DNA of 64,000 bases from Glandiceps talaboti (GCF_964340395.1 NC_135551.1:19083003-19147002), one strand, 5' to 3'; positions 48,806-61,952 are shown, counted from the stretch's first letter. Numbers and translations: made by a program. The notes: generated by a model from the letters alone, not told the origin.

Positions 48806-48940
48806 CATGTCTATTCGGTGTAAACCTCGGTGCATGCGAAAATAACTCGGGTAATACCTTGGAAAGAATAGAATTTTGGTGTCAATCTTGAGAAAGCTGT
48901 CATCATGTCTGCTACATAGGTCGCCATTTTGGTTGAGGCT
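48806..48940 (-). promoter_or_regulatory. IBTK: IBTK 5' exon and promoter-proximal region
   Basis: The minus strand has AACCAAAATGGCGACC (YY1-like core over an ATG at 48927), followed by two possible donors: CCAAG|GTATTA (exon end 48858) and GACATG|GTAAGT (exon end 48806). With the distal donor the ATG opens a 38-codon upstream frame ending at 48811, and the main start is ATG 43970. With the proximal donor the same ATG reads in frame into the main protein through ERK just before MDTVSL. The transcription start is not visible. Confidence 0.55.
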
Positions 48941-49365
48941 GAACTACTTCGTTGCAGGGGTGAAGGTGTCAAACAATAGGGTGAACTAGTTCACTGCTAA
49001 ATGTGCTGATGTACAAAATAAAGCGGAAGTGACCATTAAAGGGACACAAGCTGAGTTGATATGATTTTGGGCATAATTTTTGCTGCATAATTAAAAGGTA
49101 TTCACAATATCTTATTGACTGAAGCATACTTAATCACCGCTTGAATGACTAAACCCGAGGACTGAACTCAAACGTGGTAGGCCTATTAAGATATAATTTT
49201 TAAAAAGTTCGAAGACGTAATTTATTATACATATGAAAAATGTCGACGAAAGCCTTACTATTCAATCAACCGTTCTAACAATGTAAAAATGGTAATGTCA
49301 TATATACATTGACACCAACATAGTACTTGAATAGTTCAATCGAGATTTTATGGTGTAAATATCAG

Positions 49366-49500
<135 letters not shown>

Positions 49501-49539
49501 GGAGGGACAGGGAGGGAGAGAGAGGGAGAGATATTTTTA

Positions 49540-50240
49540 ATTTGTCTGGGTTGAATTGTAGGATTGTTTGTCCCGATGACCATTTATTGTCATTGACCTT
49601 GTAAATGAACTTGACACTTCCAATCCAATTACGGAACCATCTCGACTCACAGCCACAATCGAAGAGGTTTCCATACAGGTGAAGTTTGTCATGTTTGTTA
49701 AGTTTTGTAATCCAACATTTCCAGACATATGATTTTGTTGACAGAAGGCAAGCTGCAACTCAAATATCTGACAGTGTGTCGACCCTTCAACATCTGACTT
49801 GCAAGTATATGCAGCGAACTGCAATGCAGTATAACACGGTTGAGGCAGGTTAAATTATGGAACAAGGTTGGGGGAATATATTTCAGTCGGTTTTAGTTGA
49901 GAACTATACTGTGTAAATATTTGCTATGTTGAAAAGTATTCTTTCCAATCACTTCCAAATGAGCTTTCTGAATTTTAAGAGTCAGTATTAAATTACAGTC
50001 ACAGTATATTGGACAGGTTACATTCATAGCATTTTCAAAGGAATGAGTTAAAGTAATTTAAGCTGAAAGTGATGATTACTAAGACAATCATCTTTAGGAG
50101 ACGATCCATTTTACCGAATATACATGATGGTACCAGATACAGTCTACAGACTGAAGTATACCCATTGAATGCTGGTTGTAAATTGATCGTTGTTTTCAGA
50201 TTGAGATCACCACGGATGTGATGATGACTCATTGGGTTTC
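49540..50240 (-). pseudogene. Truncated Toll-like receptor pseudogene
   Basis: Homologous to the intact receptor at 52150-54157. From ATG 50109 it keeps the signal peptide (MDRLLKMIVLVIITFSLNY) and the first Cys block (NVTC, CDC), then jumps to a late LRR (ILTLKIQKAHLEV), so about 350 bp with the early LRRs are deleted. Several frameshifts follow, though LQLAFCQ, VGLQNLTNMTN, RWFRNWIGS-like and QTILQFNPDK-like segments remain across frames. The TM and TIR parts are absent. Upstream flank similarity to the intact gene extends for roughly 1 kb (50230-51070 versus 54290-55160). Confidence 0.85.
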
Positions 50241-51475
50241 GAAAACATTCACTTGGTTTAACTCATGCTTTTTCTTTCATGTTTTGAGGAAGAGTTCTAT
50301 TCAAAATAAAGCTTGTTGCTTAGCCTATGACCAGGTCAACAAACAGGAGGGGGTTGTATCATAAACTGTGCATACAGTTCCTGTTTTACTTCTACTGTAA
50401 CATTACTTAGATAAACTTGTTTCACGACCATTGTTATATATAGATTGAAAGTTCACTAGTTGACACAGAAACGTGCTTATTACTCATATATGTGTCTATG
50501 AAACTAAATAAGTCAACTTCACTTGCTGCTTGCAATTTTTATCCTCAGACCAACAAACGAACCCTGTGGATTGTAAGCTGGTTTCCCCTTAGGAATCAAT
50601 TCGCTAAATTTCCAAACGAATGAACGTTTATGTATATATTAGCCATATTGTGGTACTATTATAATTTCGTCATTTTACAAAGTAAAATTTACTGTCGAAA
50701 TATTTTACACAAGCAATCATACCCTTCAAAGGAGATGGTTTCCAAAGTTTCCTGTATACATCAAGGTCGGTCGTCTTAAACGATGTGCACAAACAATGGC
50801 GGAAGTGAGGAAGTGAAGGGTTGGGATGGATAACGCAATTGTACCTGATAAATCACAGAGGAAGGGAATAAGGTCGGTGTTTCAGTGTTTCTTTTAAAAT
50901 TAAACTGTAAACTAGCCTTGGACATAATTGGAATTCGTGATGTTTGAGCTTCTAAATATTGTCAGCACTGTCAGGACATGCTCCATGCACAAGGAAAGCA
51001 CTATTCCTGGCAATAGTTTGACCACGGAGAGCTGAGGACCCGCAGGAAATACGGACACGAACACAAATAAACAAGTACAAGTTTAATTCAAGTAATATAT
51101 GAATAAATGAAAATACTACAACATGACTAACTATATTGGTTCAATTATCTATGGATGTATATAGGAATATAAACTAAAGGAAAGTCCACTAATAATTCTC
51201 AAGGGACCGGAGGAATCTCTTTAAGAGTGCACTATTTCTCTTGTGAACCTCGGACAAAAAACTGAATACAATGAGAAACCCCTGCGATATCATTTAAAAA
51301 AAAATTATATCCGGTTCCCCCAAAACTTCCACATATCAGTATGTTATAATAACAATGTTTAATTTGGAAATAGAACTTGTCAATTTGATTATCAGAATAG
51401 CCAATATCAAAATATGGATTATGATGCAGTACTACCGAGTACAAATATGTACAAAACACAAATTAGCAATTGTAT

Positions 51476-51696
<221 letters not shown>

Positions 51697-52149
51697 CGCA
51701 GGGCGTTTTTTTATGACAGCCTTAACTTTAACTTTATTATCCAGTCAGAGTGCGCGTTTGACGTAATGTTTACTATTTGCATATCACTCAAAGTCAGATT
51801 CAAACTTAAAACCTTCAGCCGACAATAGATCGAGTACGTCATTGTTTTCCATACTGTATTCCTTTAAATGTACAGAAATGTTCATAATATGATTTTTGTT
51901 GTTCTAGTTAAGGAAAAATTGCACCATCTGTAGTTCGTGCATACATTGTAACATCGAGTTTAATCAGTGGACTGTTATAAAATTTAATGGAACATAGTGC
52001 TTAGAAATGAACAACGCACAGGCACTGCAGATCTATAAAGTCTAGCTACCAAGAGCTAGTGTATTTTTGGGCCACCGTAGGTAATGTCGCGCTTTATATT
52101 TCTGTCGTATAACTGCAGCTTGGCTGCAGAAACATCAACACTCAACATA

Positions 52150-52666
52150 TTAAACCATGTTGACTTTTGACATCTTTATAGCGGTTTCCAACTTTTTCCA
52201 AAATAGTTTCTGTCCATCCTTGTGTTCGCTCCATTTGATATATTTACCATTCCTCATGAAATACTTCAACAATCCTGGCATCTTCTTGGTTGGGATGTCA
52301 TCTTTCAAAACCAATATGGCGGCATCACGATGTTCATCAAACATCTTCTGTCGTACCATTTCCAGTTCAAAATAACACCACTCACTGTCTATGAATTGTT
52401 GAGTCAGGATGAAGATTGTCTTGCGGCTTTCCTCGATGGCATTCATAATGTTATCAGCAATTAGAGAACCGACAGCAAAATCACGAAAGTCTAAACACAG
52501 TTTGAAATTACATGGTGGTGCTTCTAGTTTTGGACGTAAAACTTGTAAGATCCAGTCTTGATCCTTATGAGAATGTGAGACGAATGCATCGTATTTATAG
52601 AGTTGGTCGTTGCCTGGGATTGGTTGGTATCGTTTGACACGATGGTGAATGAGGAAAATAAAGTAC
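52150..52666 (-). CDS. TLR copy A, TIR exon
   Basis: 517 bp, acceptor TTTCTCCGACAG|GTACTTT, stop at 52150. Begins YFIFLIHHRVKRYQPIPG and carries the full TIR domain, ending KYFMRNGKYIKW and a short tail. Same length as the TIR exon of copy B and nearly identical in sequence. Confidence 0.93.
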
Positions 52667-54157
52667 CTGTCGGAGAAATAACCAAATCAACGCTAGTATG
52701 TACGCACTTCATAATTATCATGGCTGACAGAAGGAAGACATTTATTTTGTCATTTGATAAAGATTTGAGTATTTTTTGTTATATAACCCAAATGTGGATA
52801 TTTCACAAGAGGATATTGCAATCAGGACGTTGTTAACATTGTGTTAACCCTCAATTCCTGTCAAATTCCAGAGGCACTTAGCATTTTGGTGGTTAAGCGA
52901 CTATGTAAGTAAAGATTTCGAAAAAATACAAAAGTTTAGAATTTACGATCAGTAAGATTAGAGGCTTACTATTCTTTTGAGGATAATTATAGTAAGCATC
53001 ATTTGTGATTTTGTTGTTAAAGGGCCCTTGAAATTGGGGTAACTTTGGGAAACATCTCAACTGGCGATTTATTTCTAAGGGAAAACAAAATCCCGTGTTG
53101 GCGGTTCAGATAACATGTTATGAACAATAATTTCTTGATCTTACCTGATCTTCCATCGGTAGTTGACAAGTAGAGAGATCACGGCACAAAGAAAGATAAA
53201 TCCCAATACAGAGACACAAGCCACCATGACTGTTGGAAACTCACATTGTAATTTGTCTGGGTTGAATTGTAGGATTGTTTGTCCTGATGAACATTTAGTG
53301 TCATTGATCTTGTAAATGAACTTGACACTTCCAATCCAGTTACGGAACCATCTCAACTCACAACCACAATCGAAGGGATTTCCATACAGATGAAGATGTT
53401 TCAATTTGGTTAAGTTTTGTAATCCAACCATTTCAGATAGATGACGTAGTTGACAAAAGGCAAGCTGCAATTCAGTTATTTGTGTTGATCCATCAAACAT
53501 CTGACTTGGAAGTGTTAGCAGTGAATTGTAATGCAGTATAACACGGTTGAGGTGGGTCATATTACGCATCAATGTTGAGGGAATTGATTTCAGTCGGTTT
53601 TCGCTGAGAGCTATATTGTATAAGTATTTGTTATATCGAAAAGCGTTCTCTGCAATCACTTCCACACGAGCTCTCTGAATTCGCAGAGTCCGTAATTTCG
53701 TAAGAGGTTTGAACAAGTCGCTGGAGATAAAGTTCATACCTGGCTGGTCGCTTAAATCTAGTCGTTCAAGTGCGTTCAAGCCTTCGAATGCATTTGGATG
53801 GACTTGCCTAGATTGAAGCTGATTTCCGTTTAAAAACAAATCTCTTGTATTCTTACAACGAGAGAAAACTCCAGCTTCAAGTTGTGTTATTTTATTTTGA
53901 CGTAAGTGCAGACGATACGTTTCAGCCGGTATGTTTTTCGGTACACTTGACAATCCAACACTTGATATACACTGAACAAATAGATAAATTAATGGCTGGC
54001 GATGTTTTAAATTGACGCGACAGTAATTACAGTCACAGTCTTCTGGGCAGGTTACATTCTTAGCTTTTTTGCAACTAGTTCGAGTTCCTTGTGTGAATTC
54101 CCAATTTAGGCTGAAACTGAAGATTAGTAACACTGACACCTTCAAGAGACGATCCAT
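52150..54157 (-). CDS. Toll-like receptor, short LRR ectodomain (copy A)
   Basis: Two exons, 54157-53145 and 52666-52150, joined in phase (AG|G) into 509 residues. Start at ATG 54157 (MDRLLKVSVLLIFSFSLN, a signal peptide); an upstream GTG is not credible. Then an N-terminal Cys block (VTCPEDCDCNYC), about eight LRRs (for example LERLDLSDQPGMNFISSDLF), one LRRCT (NPFDCGCELRWFRNWIGSVK), a TM helix (VACVSVLGFIFLCAVISLLV) and a TIR domain in the second exon: box 1 YDAFVSHS, box 2 LCLDFRDFAVGSLIADNI, then ESRKTIFILTQQFIDSEWCY. A single membrane-proximal cysteine cluster is the vertebrate-type layout; the ectodomain is shorter than in most TLRs. Expected at cell surface or endosome, signalling through MyD88-type adaptors; ligand unknown. 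Confidence 0.93.
53145..54157 (-). CDS. TLR copy A, LRR and transmembrane exon
   Basis: 1013 bp from ATG to donor AAGATCAG|GTAAGA. Carries signal peptide, LRRs, LRRCT and TM segment; the last residues are LLVNYRWKI followed by a split Arg codon. Confidence 0.93.
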
Positions 54158-55403
54158 CTTGACCAATGCAATTTGACCAATAAAAGCACTGAATGATTTC
54201 ACAAGACGGCTATAGTCGACACCGTGAAGTGTACCCCTTGGATGGTGGTTGTATACTAATCGTTGTTTTGAAATTGAGGTAACCACTGATGCGACGATGA
54301 CTCATTGAGCTTTGAAAACCTTCATTTGGTTTAAAATGGGCGGGGAGTATCCCTTTTTCATATTTTGTGGAAGATTTCATATTGAATAGTTGTTTTGCTT
54401 TGTCTCAGGTCACTGTCAGATCAAAGAACATGACGATTGTGTATCAAACTTTGAACACATTTCATGTTTTGGTTCTACATAGAAGAACTTGCGTCACGAA
54501 CATAAATAGATTAAAAGTTCACAGGTTGTAACAGAAACTTGTACGTACATTAATACTTTTCTTGTATCGATGCATGCCTATGACATTTAATAAGTCAGCT
54601 TCGCTGGAGTTGCTTTCACTATCTGTCACACGACAATAACGAAACTTTGTGGATTGCAAACTGTTTTGAAATCCTTTCGATTGATAATATTGCCTTAGCA
54701 ATGAACTTTTTGTTGTTGTTGAAAGTCAATAGATTAGTCATATAGTGGACCTATATCGTCTCGTCTTACATCGTACAGTTTTATTGGACAGATGTTTAAA
54801 CGACTACCCAAACCATCGAAAGCAGTTGGTTTTGGTTTTATTTCCGTAGCTGTAAACAGGTCTGGTCTCAACATGCACAGACAATAACTGGAGTTTTGGG
54901 GATTGAGGGGCTGGGCATGTTACTCAAAATTATTGGGATATGCACGTGATAAAAAGTAAGATGACGGACATTGGTTATGTTTATGGTTATGTTTATATTG
55001 AAAAATTAAACTTGAAACTGTTACCAACTGTCATTGGATTTGATGACGTAATATCAACTTCCACACAGCTTCAGTAATTTGATATGCTTCAAAAGAAATG
55101 TAACAGGCAATAGTTTGACAAAAGGGAGCTCAAGAACCAACTTTAATACAAACCAGATGTAAACTGAATGCCTTCCGCAAGGGCTCGTAGACTTTTGATA
55201 TTTGTTCCTGTAAACATTATATTTGTTGGATTGCATATTCTGAGCTAGAGCTTTTATATACATGATGATATGCCCCTTGACTCACTATACCAAGTTAAAT
55301 AAAATTTACAGCTTGCATAAAAAAGACACTGGGCAATTTGTGAAGAATTAGTCAAATTCGAAACAAGGCTGAAAGAGAAGATGAATAACAACAAAACATT
55401 TAT

Positions 55404-55405
55404 AT

Positions 55406-55448
<43 letters not shown>

Positions 55449-55452
55449 TTTG
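55404..55452. repeat. (TTTA)n microsatellite
   Basis: About a dozen TTTA units. Confidence 0.93.
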
Positions 55453-55459
55453 ACAATGA

Positions 55460-57200
55460 ACCACCCCAACCATTAACAATTTTGCGTGCAATATCATGTA
55501 CAGCGTGAAGTGTACTCTTTGTATTGAGATTATCATGTGGTTGTTTTGAGATAACTACGATGATCATCATAAAGAGAAACCCCTTGTTGATTTTCCCGTC
55601 AAATCGGTTTGAGGAAGTGACAATTTAACTCCAGAAATAGTATTTCAGTTTAACACTGGGGTGAGTGCTTTTAGCGCTTATTACGAAAACTTCCCCTTTT
55701 TCCGCAAGCTGTACTTGTGAAAAAAAAACCAGGAACCAGATAACTTGATTAATGTCCCATTCAAGTGGCTCACACACTAGGTCAAGTTGTACGCATAGAA
55801 TCATGTTATAATGTCAAAACTAATTTTAGTTCCATAACGACACAGATACCAGTTCCACACCACTCCAAATCGGGAAGAAACAATCTCTCCAAAGTTGGAG
55901 GTTTACCGAACTTATGAATATTAATAATCATGAGATAATACGGAAGTTACGAACTTGGCTTGAGGAAGGTTCTAATGTAGGTAAATTTCTGCCTAGGTTC
56001 GTAGCTCTAGAGACATATATTGGACTTTGTTAGAACGTAAACATCTCTATAATGGACAGCTCTATAAATCTGTTGATTTACAGCTTATTAGATTCAAGCA
56101 TTCAGATATGAGCAATCAAAATATACTTGCCGTGTACTGAAAATTCCTATGTTTTTTGTCGCTTGACCATCAAGCAATCATTGTCTCATTTGACAGTACT
56201 TTTCTCAACGTATTTCTGTTCTTCAAATATATGGGTTTTTTAAGGTTGCAGTACGGAAAGTAAGCTTTCCATTGATGTATAATACATGAAGATTGGACTA
56301 TGGGGAAAAATGGGGAATACCTTTTTAATGTCACGATGTGTATATACGGACAACCGCGCACCAAACATAGCATGGACGGTTTGATACCTGGCATTTTTCA
56401 TTCAGTTTTATTCAAGCGTAATGAATTTAACGTCAAAAATAGTTTTCAACTTTAGAAGAAATAAATGCATAAAATTACATGGTATTTCTAATGAAATGTG
56501 GAAGTTTTTTTTAATGAAAGTATGAAACGTATATGGAGCAATTAGTTATCCAACTAACGATGAGTATCACATTATGACAGTGTCCATCACGTAGGGCCGG
56601 ACTGCCCACGTTGTACAGACTAGGCGACTATGGTGAACTTATAATTAGCGACTGTGATTGAGCATGAAGGTAGGCGCGAGTATCATCATTACCCTTTTCC
56701 AGCTTTACTTTAGCTCTTATCAAATATCGTAATTACGTAGTTTTGGTGTGTATATATGTAGTAAACCAAAGCGAGAATGGCTAAAACTACCGATTTCTAA
56801 TTCTGGACCACTGAAAATTAAAAGGAAAACACACACTAGTCCCCCAAAACACCTCTAACGTACAACATTTTGAAGTTAGGTGTGCCATCAATTGCTAGAT
56901 TATGTGGTTTGGATGATCACTGCAAAGATAAGCGTCTGTTTGGGTGACTTCATCACACAGTTAGGTTTGCTATCAGTTGAGCAAGCAGGCTGTGCAAATT
57001 GGTGAGCGGGACCAGAATGCGATGTCATTCCTTGGTGCACGTCTGCGCAGGTTTCAAGTCAACTGCGACTGTGCAGTTTATCGATATTGTATACTCCCGA
57101 TTTGGAGTGGAACTGGTTACAAATTCTTCTCTTGTCACCTCTCTTTACGAGAGGGAGTGATGGGATTCCATATGTGTCCGTCTGTGCTTGAGCGTGCGTG
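55460..57200. other. No gene recognised
   Basis: Moderately AT-rich sequence between the TLR copies. Short frames on both strands show no domain, signal peptide plus body, or splice logic. Confidence 0.5.
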
Positions 57201-57205
57201 CCAGT

Positions 57206-57232
57206 CAGTCAGTCAGTCAGTCAGTCAGTCAG
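57206..57232. repeat. (AGTC)n microsatellite
   Basis: About seven AGTC units. Confidence 0.9.
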
Positions 57233-57726
57233 ACTGTCTGTCTATCTATACATGTACTTCGTCTAAAAACAAACAATGATTTGGTTGATTGCAAATGAGA
57301 TGTGGTACACACGTTTGCTACAATCACAAGAGCTGGTCAGAGGCTTGTTCCAGGCATGTTATTTTGGGCAAAACACATGTGATTAAGGTTCAGTTAAATT
57401 CATGTTGACTGACTTCACTAATTACTATAATTTTGCCACTATGTCTCTAAAATATCTCAAACTTGACGCGAGGCTTGCTCAGAGCGTCCTATCTGGGTTA
57501 TATGACGTCATATCTATAGATACTTTTCAGTGGAAGAGGTTCCATACTAATTAGCCTCATTAGCATATTATTTGACAGTTAAACCAATTTTATTGTGTAT
57601 CTCGATAAGTGTTTGTATCAACAACATGAAAGATATATTGTATGCATTCTACTTTCGTGAAACAATATTAATTCATAATAGCACAACTTAACTGGGGTTC
57701 ACTTATGTACTACTCTAGGCATTGTG

Positions 57727-57797
57727 ATGTATGTATGTATGTATGTATGTATGTATGTATGTATGTATGTATGTATGTATGTATGTATGTGTGTGTG

Positions 57798-57829
<32 letters not shown>

Positions 57830-58040
57830 TGTATGTATGTATGTATGTATGTATGCATGCATGTGTATGTATGTATGTATGTATGTATGTATGTATGTAT
57901 GTATGTATGTACGTACGTGCGTGCGTGCATACATGCATGCTTGCATGCATGCATGTGTGTGTGTATGTGTGTGTATGTATGTATGTATGTATGTATGTAT
58001 GTATGTATGTATGTATGTATGTCTGTGTATGTATGTGCGT
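57727..58040. repeat. (ATGT)n microsatellite, about 310 bp
   Basis: Mostly TATG/ATGT units with GTGT, GCAT and ACGT interruptions. It gives six overlapping Tyr/Val/Cys/Met or Thr/Tyr/Ile/His frames, none real. Confidence 0.96.
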
Positions 58041-58139
58041 GTATGCATAAATGAATTACAATAAAAAACAAGACCAATTGCTGTTGTATGTGGTGGGATA
58101 TTACTTAGGGTGTGAGGATGAGAAATTATTCACTACATG

Positions 58140-58420
58140 ATGAACCCTCACTCATATGCAAATTAGGTCGAACATATGTGTTTTTGGTAAAAGGAATTTT
58201 AAATCTGAAATTACTTGGCAAATTGGCCTGAAATTTGGTGGGTTGTTTATAGCGTGTGCAGATGAAGATTCTCAGGACATATTATGTAAATGGTGTCATG
58301 AGAGATATGCAAATTAGGTCCAAAAGTGTGAATTTTTGTCAAAAAATTTAATCTCAACACTTCTCGATGGATGGGTTTGAAATTCGATGGGGATTGTTCC
58401 TACAGTTTTATATTTTTATG
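58140..58420 (+). repeat. Two imperfect copies of an approximately 160-bp repeat
   Basis: ATATGCAAATTAGGTC followed by a GTGT...TTTTTGT stretch recurs at 58145 and 58305, with TGAAATT.GATGGG-like segments after each. Probably a decayed interspersed repeat. Confidence 0.5.
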
Positions 58421-58883
58421 TTGCAGATTTTATTCAATGCATAATGCCACAACTAGCCCTGGCAACCGTGACCACTCCCTAAGCAACAACCAATGCCAGG
58501 TATATTTTGCAAATAACAACGTACATCATTGGGTAGGCTGATAACATTATTTACTGATAGAAAGAAAGTTATCCTAACAACATTTTTTTAAGTTGTGTTT
58601 TTAAGTGCAAAATTCTTTATTTTCTTAAAATGTTAACAAACCCAATGTTCCATATTACATTTACAGTGTGATCTTTGCTTATGGTTACATCCTAAAATGT
58701 GTATCTACTTTGCAAGGGCGTAATTGGTCCAAGAAACGGCGACCTTTCATTTCTATAATCAATTAAAGAGAAGACCTTCTGTTAGGACCATTATTAAATA
58801 CCTCATATCCTAATACCAAACATGTCAATAAGCGTTATATGCCTATCCATTTATCCATCCACCCACCGCCATCACCTCTACAT

Positions 58884-59060
58884 ACATACATACATACATA
58901 CATACATACATACATACGTACATACATACATACATTCGTCCATTCATCCATCTGTCCATCCGTCCGTCTGTCTGAAGTCTAACCACCTGTCCGTCCATCT
59001 GTCCACTCATCCATCCATCATCATCAATCCATCCACCCACCCATCCATCCATTTACACTC
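58884..59060. repeat. (CATA)n and (CCAT)n microsatellites
   Basis: About 50 bp of CATA units, then CCATC/CCGTC-rich sequence. Confidence 0.92.
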
Positions 59061-59557
59061 TAAACCAACCAACCACCTCACGCACCACATGTATATGCCT
59101 GCTTTTAAAGTCACAAAGGCCATCGTCCCAAAATACAAATACAAGATTACAAAAGTTACACGTCAACTATAGTATTTACTTCTGTTCTAATGAATAAAGG
59201 CTGCAAGTCAGTAATCCATCACTTTTATTAGATGATAGAAGTTTTATGGAGGAATATTGAAATATATTGGAATGTATGTTGGTCTGAGACACGTATGCAA
59301 AAAAAATCACATTTCAAAAAGAAATAACATTCGTCTTCAATTTCAGTTAAACCACAAAGCACACATGTTAAATACCTTCAACTCTATCAATGCTTTCTAC
59401 CCGTCTTAATGTACTTAAAATGGGAGGAACATATAAATCGTACTAGCATAGACGTGTCTGACGTTGTAGCAAGAAATGAACATTTCTATATTGTATCTTA
59501 TTTGTCCAATACCAAAAATTACAAAATATCTGCAAGCCATTAATATGAATATAATAA

Positions 59558-59600
59558 CAACCAGATTTAAACTGAATGCCTCCCGTAAGGGAATAACTAA
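59558..59600 (-). repeat. Isolated copy of TLR upstream flank
   Basis: CCAGATTTAAACTGAATGCC and CCGTAAGGG match 55150-55190 (CCAGATGTAAACTGAATGCC, CCGCAAGGG), which lies about 1 kb upstream of TLR copy A. It suggests another decayed duplication unit between copies A and B. Confidence 0.5.
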
Positions 59601-59714
59601 TTATGTAAATAACTCCTTAAACTAAAAAACTATGGTAACAGGCTTTGTTTTTTGGACAAGCGTGCTTTCTTAGGTTAATGTATGTAAGAGTGTATGATAC
59701 TGCTTAATTACTGA

Positions 59715-60400
59715 ATATCATTCATTATTCAAAATACTCATTAAAGGAAAAAGTTGTAGCAACAAACTTCATAGGACAGGTGCGTATTATTATGATGTAC
59801 GTATCATATTATACAAAATTTGAAGCTTGCATTTTTAAGATACAACCTAGTTACCTAAAATCATTAATAATGCAAATTTTTCATTAAAACTAAGCTATAT
59901 AAAAGATTGTATAGGACATATCCGCTTTGTTATGGTTAACGTATGTACTAAATTGTATTGAAATTGAAGTATGCAGTCTTAAAATATAGCCTAATTACCG
60001 AAAATCATTAATTATGCATATTATTCATTAACACTGTAAGGTACATCAACTAACTTTATAGGACCTACACAATTTGTTATGGTTAATGTATGTACTGAAT
60101 TGTATTGAAATTGAAGTATGCAGTCGTAAGATATAGCCTAATTACCAAGAATCATTAATTATGCAAATTATTCATTAACACTGAAAGGTACACCAACAAG
60201 CTTTACAGGACATATGTGATTGTTATGGTTAACGTGTGTACTGAATTATATTGGAATTGAAGTATGTATTCTTAAGATATAGCCTAATTACCGAAAATCA
60301 TTAATTATGCAAATTATTCATTAACACTGTATGGTGCATCAACAAACGTGATAGGACATATGTGTTTTCTTATGGTTAACGTATGTACTAAATTATGTTG
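59715..60400 (+). repeat. 146-bp tandem repeat, about five copies
   Basis: Landmarks AATCATTAATTATGCAAATT, ATTCATTAACACTGTAAGGT, TTATGGTTAACGTATGTACT and TTGAAATTGAAGTATGCA. Spacing between the last four copies is 144-146 bp. The first copies are more diverged. Confidence 0.88.
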
Positions 60401-60799
60401 AATTTGATAAAATGCATTCTTCTTATATATCTATACGACGATGTTCAGCACTATCATGATTATTAAAAATGGCTTTTACGGTCCGTATTTCATAACTTTA
60501 CCTTTAAAAGTATTGAAGGTTTAATGTAGCACATTTCACATGAACAGAAACAACTACTATACTGCAATTTACTAACCAATCAGAAAAGTTCTTCCATCCC
60601 AGGAAAAGTGGGACCTTTACGGAAACAAAAGATGAACGCGGCAATCTTTAATAACGCCCATGTGATTAATCATCATATTGGGAAATACTTTCACGGTTGC
60701 CACAAATTGAACAAACGATATGGGGTATGCGGATTTAGCAATCGTAACAACGGTCATTAAAAGGAAATAGGAAAGAAATTAAAAGAAAGAAATTAAAAC

Positions 60800-61350
60800 T
60801 CAATCACATGTTCAACATCATAAATCTTTGTTCTCCTGAGTACTTAAATTGCAATGCAGAAATGGTCCATAATCGGCACAATTATAGAACAAGACCGAGT
60901 GAACTGTCATGTGTAGTTCCAAGAGTCAGTGGTATGTGTAAGAGTTCATTCGCCTACACAGACATTGGTCTTTGGAATAATAGTCTCCCACTCTCAGTGA
61001 AACAATCTCATACAAAAAATAGTTTTAAAAGCCAAGTCAAATATTTTCTATGGAACAAACTACAGATTAAAGAACATAATATTTTGTAACATTTTAATCC
61101 TTTTTAATTATGGATGTATTCAGTGTGTATTTTATAACTCTATTTGGAGCTCTGTCTTGTTTTCTGTAATACATTTAATTTTTTCTGTACCATTAAGTTG
61201 CCACGGCATTTTGAATGGAAATAAGTGCTTTTAAAAGTACTTTTATGTGTTATCTTCGGTGATTTCTGTACATTGTATGTATTTTAATATGTACTTGTAT
61301 AAAATTTTACCCAAATAAAATTCAATTCAATTCAATTCAATTCAATTCAA
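60800..61350 (+). mobile_element. LINE 3' end (RT C-terminus and 3' tail)
   Basis: The frame at 60808-61089 reads NYRTRPSELSCVVPRVSGMC then SSFAYTDIGLWNNSLPLSVK and FKSQVKYFLW, the hallmark C-terminal pattern of CR1/L2/Jockey-type reverse transcriptases (R....L..PR......SF.Y.G..LWN.LP). A 260-bp 3' UTR ends AATAAAATTCAATTCAATTC with an (ATTCA)n tail, as LINEs of this group have. Only the last 90 or so residues are present: a 5'-truncated copy. Confidence 0.85.
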
Positions 61351-61435
61351 AGAACGTTTAAATTGAAGATGGCTCAAACTTAGACTCTCCACCACCTAGA
61401 GGGTCTATGGTTCAAAACACAATTGTATAAAATTA

Positions 61436-61952
61436 TCAAATCATATTGACGTTGGAGCACTTCAATGCGGAATCTAACTGTTTCCAAAACAGTTTCTGCC
61501 CACCCTCGTGTTCGCTCCATTTGATATATTTACCATTCCTCATGAAATACTTCAACAATCCTGGCATCTTCTTGGCTGGTATGTCATCTTTCAAAACCAA
61601 TATGGCGGCATCACGATGTTCATCAAACATCTTCTGTCGTACCATTTCCAGTTCAAAATAACACCACTCACTGTCTATAAATTGTTGAGTCAGGATGAAG
61701 ATTGTCTTGCGGCTTTCCTCGATGGCGTTCATAATGTTATCAGCAATTAGAGAACCGACAGCAAAATCACGAAAATCTAAACACAGTTTGAAATTATGTG
61801 GAGGTGTTTCTAGTTTCGGACGTAAAACTTGTAAGATCCAGTCTTGGTCCTTATAAGAATGTGAGACGAATGCATCGTATTTATAGAGTTGGTTGTTGCC
61901 TGGGATTGGTTGGTATCGTTTGACACGATGCTGAATGAGGAAGATAACATAT
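61436..61952 (-). CDS. TLR copy B, TIR exon
   Basis: 517 bp, acceptor TTATTTTCCTAG|ATATG, stop at 61436. Begins YVIFLIQHRVKRYQPIPG; differs from copy A mainly in the last dozen codons (LDSALKCSNVNMI versus LETAIKMSKVNMV). Confidence 0.93.

Noticed and set aside
52157-52464. Plus-strand frames opposite the TIR exon, also at 61446-61750
   Set aside because: Antisense shadows of the well-supported TIR coding sequence; their conservation between copies follows from the sense strand.
57699-58077. Six overlapping frames of 83-120 codons rich in YVCM or TYIH
   Set aside because: Produced by an (ATGT)n microsatellite read on both strands.
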